From positions 22,304,585 to 22,368,584 of the forward strand of contig JAYGXS010000001.1 of NCBI GenBank assembly GCA_036362985.1: a stretch of 64,000 bases of DNA, given 5' to 3'. Positions 59,368 through 64,000 of the stretch are shown here, in pieces. The translations under genes were made by a program, and so were the position numbers. The notes below the pieces were generated by a model. The model ran no database searches, was not told the origin of the DNA, and saw only the letters and a program-made list of their open reading frames with translations. The stretch's first letter is position 1; every line of letters starts with the position of its first letter. The DNA comes from Ligula intestinalis (taxonomy: Eukaryota > Platyhelminthes > Cestoda > Diphyllobothriidea > Diphyllobothriidae).

Positions 59368-59772
59368 GCATTCCGAAGTTCAGCAATGATAACCATCAAA
59401 GTATTTAGGAGGTCAAGTAAGGCGAACGAACTTTTTAGGTTAATTCATCATCAGGCAAATACAATAATATAAGGGAGAGTAGGATTGACAAAAGTTTAAG
59501 CGGCCAATCAGTATTGGGGAAAAGATAGAAGAGGCAAGGGCGACGGGACGACATGAACTAATGGTCGGTCTCCTACCCCTTCCCCTCGCTGGTCCTCAAT
59601 TAGGCCTAGAATCTGACCCATTTGATCCTTTACCACCTCTTCCTTTTTCCCCTAATTAATACTGATTGGTTGCTTCAAATTTTGTTAACTCTTCCCTCCC
59701 TTATGTTATTGTATTTGCCCGATGATGAATTAATTGAAAAAGTTTGTTCGCCTAAGTTGCATTCCGAAGTTC
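59368..59772. repeat. Inverted pair of PLE-associated hammerhead repeats with direct flanks
   Basis: Arms at about 59423-59545 and 59640-59755 are inverted copies. Both contain GCGAAC or GTTCGC, ATTCATCATC.GGCAAATA, CAATA.TATAAGGGAG and CCAATCAGTATT (or complements). A 14-bp direct repeat GCATTCCGAAGTTC flanks the structure at 59368-59381 and 59759-59772, possibly a target-site duplication. Both arms show decayed hammerhead cores: on the minus strand CTGATGA with TAAA for GAAA, on + CCGATGA with intact GAAA. Confidence 0.65.
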
Positions 59773-59779
59773 TACTACC

Positions 59780-62360
59780 ATAAGTCATACACGTCCTGAC
59801 TATAAGTTCCCGAAGTAAAATCATCTTTTGCATCTTTTTTGGTCCTCTAATAACATGCACGTGCAGCAACCCAAATTTCAAGCAGATAAATTCTTCGTCT
59901 ACATGCAGTCCCTAAGCACCTCTTTCAGACTTATTGTCGGCAACTGATTTTGTCCTAACAAAAACAGGAGGCCAAATATTTCGACAGTTGATTCCAAACG
60001 CCAAGAAATGGTTTCAAGGAAAAGATGTTACTTCAGGGCAATTTTCAAGCAAGGAACAATCGCCAAAGTTACTGATGAGTTTCCCAAGCTTGCTTTGGGC
60101 GATTGTGTTAAAAGTAAGGAAAATAAAACAAACAATGGCTATGCAGTTAGCAGTAGTTGGGAGTTGTTTTGGTTTGCACTGAAACAGGCTCATCTGAAAA
60201 AATTGAATGCGAGTATGAACGTTTGGATGTCTCGTATATATGCATTTCTACTGGCTCACGTGAGACTGTCGTTACAGTTTGCGCGAAGTTTACTCAAACA
60301 GACAATTTTTACACATTTTCTCACGAATTTGTTTATGTTTATGTATATTTAGAACTCTCGCTAAAGACGCTAAATGGCAAGAATCTTTACATATATTTGA
60401 TGAAAGAAGTCACCGTTATCAAGGCCCAAACACCAAATACCTAAGAGCACTGAGCAAATTTTGTAGGCCGCACGCGTAATGGAATATAAATTTGCAAAAT
60501 GTGTATACTATTACGCAAATAGTGGAACTGTCTTCTGACCTATTAGCATTATTTGCAGGCAGAATAGTTAGGGACATCAAGTAAGTTTGTAGTATTTGGA
60601 TAATAAATTAATGAGGTAGAAGCTAATACTTACAATTTTGTTGAATAATTAATCGTTTATTTTCCTTTTCTGACGAAATACATAGGCAAAAGTGTTTTTC
60701 GTTAATCTTATAAACAAACTTGTGTTTAAAAGCGTATGAAATCTCTGAAAGTGCAGCTCGCTTAATTCATTATTCGTACCAAACGCGTAAAGGTGATCAT
60801 AAAATTTCGCGAACACCGATAAAAATATTTACTGTGTGACTGTGGTTTAATCGCCTAGTCAGGATGAAATAACAAAACCAGTTTGCTTCCTTTAAAATGA
60901 CAACGCTTGGAACTCTCGAAGATTTTGCTCACAAAAATACGGACAATTTTATTTGCAATATGCAAAGAAAATAAACGGGATGCATATGAGGTAGTCAGCG
61001 AACAATTTTTATTTTTTAAAATCTTAAAAGACTTTAGAAGACACTTAGGTTAATGGCAGCAACCTCATGTCTCATCTTCAAAGCGGTTAGCAGCTAACCA
61101 CTAATTTCAGCAATTTAAAACTTTGATGCTATCAGGCAGAATGAAACCTGAGTATTTTTTAACTGGAAAACAGAAAGCTCAGTAATGGATGCTAGAGGAG
61201 GGTTAAGCTCTAAAACCTTTTTAATTATCTGCATAAAAATCAGTTTAACATTTTTTGCCGCATAAATATGTGAAGAGACCGCAGGTTCCAACAATTTTGA
61301 CTAGTGGCTAAATGATAACATTCTTCCCCCGTCATTTATGAATATTTCACTTTCATATAAGTAGCAAATCAGGTTCACTGATGGCTACGTCATCGTGCAC
61401 TGCTATCTTAATTAAAAAGCAAACAAATTTAGGCTGAAATCGAGTAAGTTAGGCTTTAAAAAATTTGGCATTTCGAAACTGCATGCGTAGCTCTGTACAG
61501 TCAGTCAACTTACTTATGGTTGTGATACCGCGAACCTACTTGAAACATTCGCTGTACTTTCTGCTAGCAATTCATGCGCGGTAGAAGGTGTCGAATTGGC
61601 GATTTTCATATTTATACAAATCGGTATATGAAATAAGCCCGTTTTAACTACTGACCAAGAGCTCTTAAAGATAGTTGAATACACGAGCAGGTTTCTTATC
61701 AAATTCGTTGCTTTCATCTGTTCGGCAACCATTTTGATTTAGGCAATTATGAAGCCTTAACAGTAAAACTCTTATTTACTTCATCTCTTTAAAAGGAATT
61801 TCTTTAGTGAACGAACTTCGCGTATCTTGTTTTTGCGTCTACCACGCATTGTCTAGCGTGATTTTTACGTTATTGACGGACAAGAGGTTGCGGTGTACGA
61901 TGACACACGAAAAAGTAATTACCAACGTTGATTTCGGAATACATTTTCTGGATAGTGAGGACAAGTGCGAGGGACGATAGCACTTTAATGACTTAGAGGC
62001 AATGTTTAGTGAAGGTTAGCCTCTACCGTTTTATGATTTGTCCCACGACGAGGAGCGTTTCTATGGTATCAGCAGCAGTACGGACCTCCCATGAGGGGCA
62101 GTTTTCTCGTTCTAAAAAATTTCCGCAAATCCTATTCAACCTTCTATTTTTCCCGAAAAATCCCAAGGAATTATTTTCAACAGTCTGCTATTTTTGCTTT
62201 TTTTCCACCCTACTGACTGGTTTTAAATAACATAAATAACAAGCTGAGGAAATATTTCCGAAGTAACAACTGCACAATTTTGCATTTTCGTTGTGAGATT
62301 TTGTGTGAGTATTTCGTTTCGTTTAGCTGGACAGATCTGCCACACTCGTTTGTAAAAGGC
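59780..62360. other. Gene-free stretch
   Basis: Several overlapping + frames at 59.93-60.48 kb (82-114 codons) are mutually exclusive and show no family features or good splice borders. The rest is AT-rich without recognisable elements. Confidence 0.3.
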
Positions 62361-62363
62361 CAA

Positions 62364-62527
62364 TTCAAAGGACAATTAGGTTAACCAATAGACAACGGAA
62401 AAGTGGGTTCTAGGAGAGGATGCGATCGGCAGAAGAAGAGGTATCTTCAAAGGCCAATTAGGTTAAATAATAGACAACGGAAAAGTGAGCTCTAGGAGAG
62501 GATGTGATCGGCAGAAGAAGAGGTATC
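62364..62527 (+). repeat. Tandem duplication, 82-bp unit
   Basis: Units 62364-62445 and 62446-62527 differ at only a few positions (for example GTGGGTTC versus GTGAGCTC, ATGCGATC versus ATGTGATC). A recent duplication. Confidence 0.9.
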
Positions 62528-62789
62528 TTCATCCGAATTTGAGGATTCTGAATATAAACTGACATTTTGAGCGTCAATTTTGAGGAGGTACACTATGCGC
62601 CCAAAAGTAAGGTGAGGCGGGGACGGTGCTTGGCGCGTAAATTAGATTATAGTGAGAGCGGATTTGCGCAGCGTCTAACGCACTATCAATTACATCCTTA
62701 TATGCACACGGTGTCATTACGAGGTTAAAAATACTGGAGGCAAGAGAGGGCATAGGTGGCTGGCGCGCTCGGAGGCGCCCCTAAGCGCG

Positions 62790-62910
62790 CTGCAAACCTG
62801 GCTGGGATCCCACGTAGTGGCAGTATCATAAGGGCTACATTTCAGCTTGACTGAAAGTCTGCCACTCAACCACTTAGCCAATCAGCACAGACACACATAC
62901 ACACACTGAG
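62790..62910 (-). repeat. tRNA-like sequence of a second SINE type
   Basis: On the minus strand GATTGGCTAAGTGGTTGAGTGG is A-box-like and is followed about 60 nt later by a weak B-box-like GTGGGATCCCAGCC. GC-rich flanks follow. Not clearly related to the SINE at 31-44 kb. Confidence 0.35.
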
Positions 62911-63051
62911 CTGATTGCACCGCCCGAGTTATCCCATCAGTTGGCAACCTTTCAAGACACTGCTTTCAGCGCACCGCGCTAGCTTCAACCGAGCCAGCTT
63001 GTCTGTAGTGTGTGAAAGCGTTGATCCGTGGACACGTCGCTGCGCGCAAGC

Positions 63052-63189
63052 CTATGTCGAATAAAGACCCCCTACCCGCAGAACAATCAAAGTAACGTAT
63101 TTTACCCCATACCGCGCGCCGGTTGCTCTTGCGTTTATATTGGCCAAACAGGCCGAAGTGTTAGGACTCGCATCAAGGAACATAAATAA
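63052..63189 (+). pseudogene. Penelope-like element endonuclease end (GIY-YIG), frameshifted
   Basis: Translation of about 63091-63189 gives N-V-F-Y-P-I-P, then C-S-C-V-Y-I-G-Q-T-G-R, then R-I-K-E-H-K and a stop. This is the GIY-YIG nuclease signature found at the C terminus of PLE polyproteins, which nicks target DNA during retrotransposition. The preceding K-D-P-L-P-A-E-Q (63063-63086) is also typical of the family but lies in another frame, so one frameshift occurred near 63087-63092. The rest of the nuclease and the + strand RT are missing. It ends directly beside the hammerhead-like motif and faces the RT relic on the minus strand. Confidence 0.8.
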
Positions 63190-63199
63190 GGCGTTCGAA

Positions 63200-63258
63200 A
63201 ATTCGTGTTGGCAAACGATCGTTTTCGGTCATTCATCGTCAGGCCAGTACATGACATG
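63200..63258 (-). ncRNA. Hammerhead ribozyme-like motif at a PLE end
   Basis: Minus strand: CTGACGA (63242 down to 63236), nine bases of weak helix II, GAAA (63226 down to 63223), and a perfect helix III AAC-GATC-GTT. The cleavage triplet is UUU with the cut expected between 63213 and 63212. Helix I pairs GGC with GCC plus a T-A pair, then a 2x2 internal loop and two or three more pairs. The position, just 3' of the RT relic on the same strand, agrees with the known placement of hammerheads in PLE terminal repeats. Helix II is the doubtful part. Confidence 0.55.
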
Positions 63259-63344
63259 GGGAATAAAATTGGTCAATTGATTACAGCGATTATATAATCG
63301 TCAGGTTAGGGAAGGGGGGAGGGGGAGGAAAAGGATGAGAGTAA

Positions 63345-64000
63345 TTAAGCAGCTGAGATTTCCCTCATCTCCTGAACGCGGGCGCCTGCGCAGGTAGGAC
63401 GCTGGTTGCCATGCCCAGATGAGACAGGGGGGATGTTCTCGCGGTCAGCGGGTTGAGTTCTGCATGCCAGCTGCGCAGCTTGCACCTGACTATTCTCCAT
63501 AGCTTCGTCTTCTTTGGCTTCAATAGGTGTTGGATTTCCACGAGCAGTCGGCCAAGGGAGGCCGATGGCTTGGATCAGCATCCTTTGATAGCATAGAGTG
63601 GGTTTTGCTAGCCGGATTGCCACTGCTTCTGCTGTGGCTAACACCCGTTTGCGTAGGCCTTTGGAGTAGTGGGTTGGCGTGCGGTATATGACCCGAAAGG
63701 CTTCTCTCACGTAGGTATTCCATTGTTTCAACTACCGGGACTTTGGTGAACAGTGAGGAGACATCTAATGACAGCATCATCCTTTCGTCAATATAAGTAT
63801 CCTTGACAGCCTCCACAAATTCAAACGTGTCTTTCAGGCTTCTTGGGTACAAGCGGCTCTGAAGTGGTTTTAACTTTTTGGCAAGCCATTTTGCCACGGC
63901 GTGGTATGGTGAGTTTCTCGTGTCCAAGATAGGACAGAGTGGCACACCTTGTTTATGGATTTTCGGGAGGCTATACATTCTTGGTATTGTAGTACCAACC
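63345..64000 (-). pseudogene. Penelope-like element reverse transcriptase, broken, running off the right edge
   Basis: The frame is open from the window edge (64000) to about 63706. It reads T-I-P-R-M-Y-S-L-P-K-I-H-K-Q, a P-I-L-D-T-R-N-S-P-Y segment, and farther on L-S-L-D-V-S-S-L-F-T-K-V-P, which is RT motif A with its catalytic Asp. After E-T-M-E-Y-L-R-E the homology shifts frame and much of the palm domain is deleted. A degenerate motif-B-like region (A-I-G-L-P) appears near 63560 in another frame, and a third frame near 63500-63360 reads like the end of an ORF. The product would copy the element's RNA at a nicked target. Inactive here. The 5' part lies beyond the window. Confidence 0.85.

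Overview
The window looks like AT-leaning, gene-poor nuclear DNA of a metazoan. Coding sequence occurs only as widely spaced exons with GT-AG borders, among repeats, microsatellites and retroelement relics. A cadherin-superfamily exon, a probable monocarboxylate-transporter-like (MFS) last exon, Penelope-like element (PLE) relics and a tRNA-derived SINE cluster fit an invertebrate. The general look suggests a flatworm (possibly a tapeworm), but no single feature proves this. There are no operons, bacterial genes or CRISPR arrays.

Layout. At 2.48-2.83 kb (+) lies the last coding exon of a probable MFS transporter, with a poly(A) signal. From 3 to 31 kb I see no convincing gene, only decayed repeats: a triplicated block at 5.3-6.8 kb, an interleaved mosaic at 9.7-10.8 kb, a tRNA-like relic at 13.8 kb and a repeat family at 16.9-18.1 kb. 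From 31.0 to 33.9 kb, and again at 37.4-37.7 and 43.9-44.2 kb, sit many copies of one tRNA-derived SINE. The minus strand carries a protocadherin-like exon at 57.24-58.40 kb (two cadherin repeats, transmembrane helix, start of the cytoplasmic tail). Downstream, at 38.94-39.98 kb, is a C-terminal exon that may be the end of the same gene. If so, 40-57 kb is intronic. The right edge (63.0-64.0 kb) holds two PLE relics facing each other: a GIY-YIG endonuclease end on + and a reverse transcriptase on -.

Most interesting signal. Two unrelated repeat families carry what I read as hammerhead self-cleaving ribozyme folds. In the SINE, a conserved block 3' of the tRNA-like part has CTGATGA, a 14-nt hairpin, GAAA, a short ATNNNNAT hairpin and flanking complementary arms. 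In the PLE-associated repeat, CTGACGA, a short helix II, GAAA, an AAC/GTT helix III and a longer interrupted helix I are seen at 46 kb (an inverted pair) and 63.2 kb, and in decayed form at 59.4-59.8 kb. Hammerheads in PLEs and in schistosome SINEs are established. The SINE-borne motif here, and the fact that the SINE core occurs in both orientations relative to a shared flanking module, deserve checking.

Other structures: a nearly perfect palindrome with ~247-bp arms at 52.72-53.24 kb, a 49-bp-arm inverted repeat at 32.35-32.48 kb, a dispersed repeat pair at 46.34 and 58.68 kb, and an 82-bp tandem duplication at 62.36 kb. All coordinates, alignments and pairings were read by eye, without database searches.
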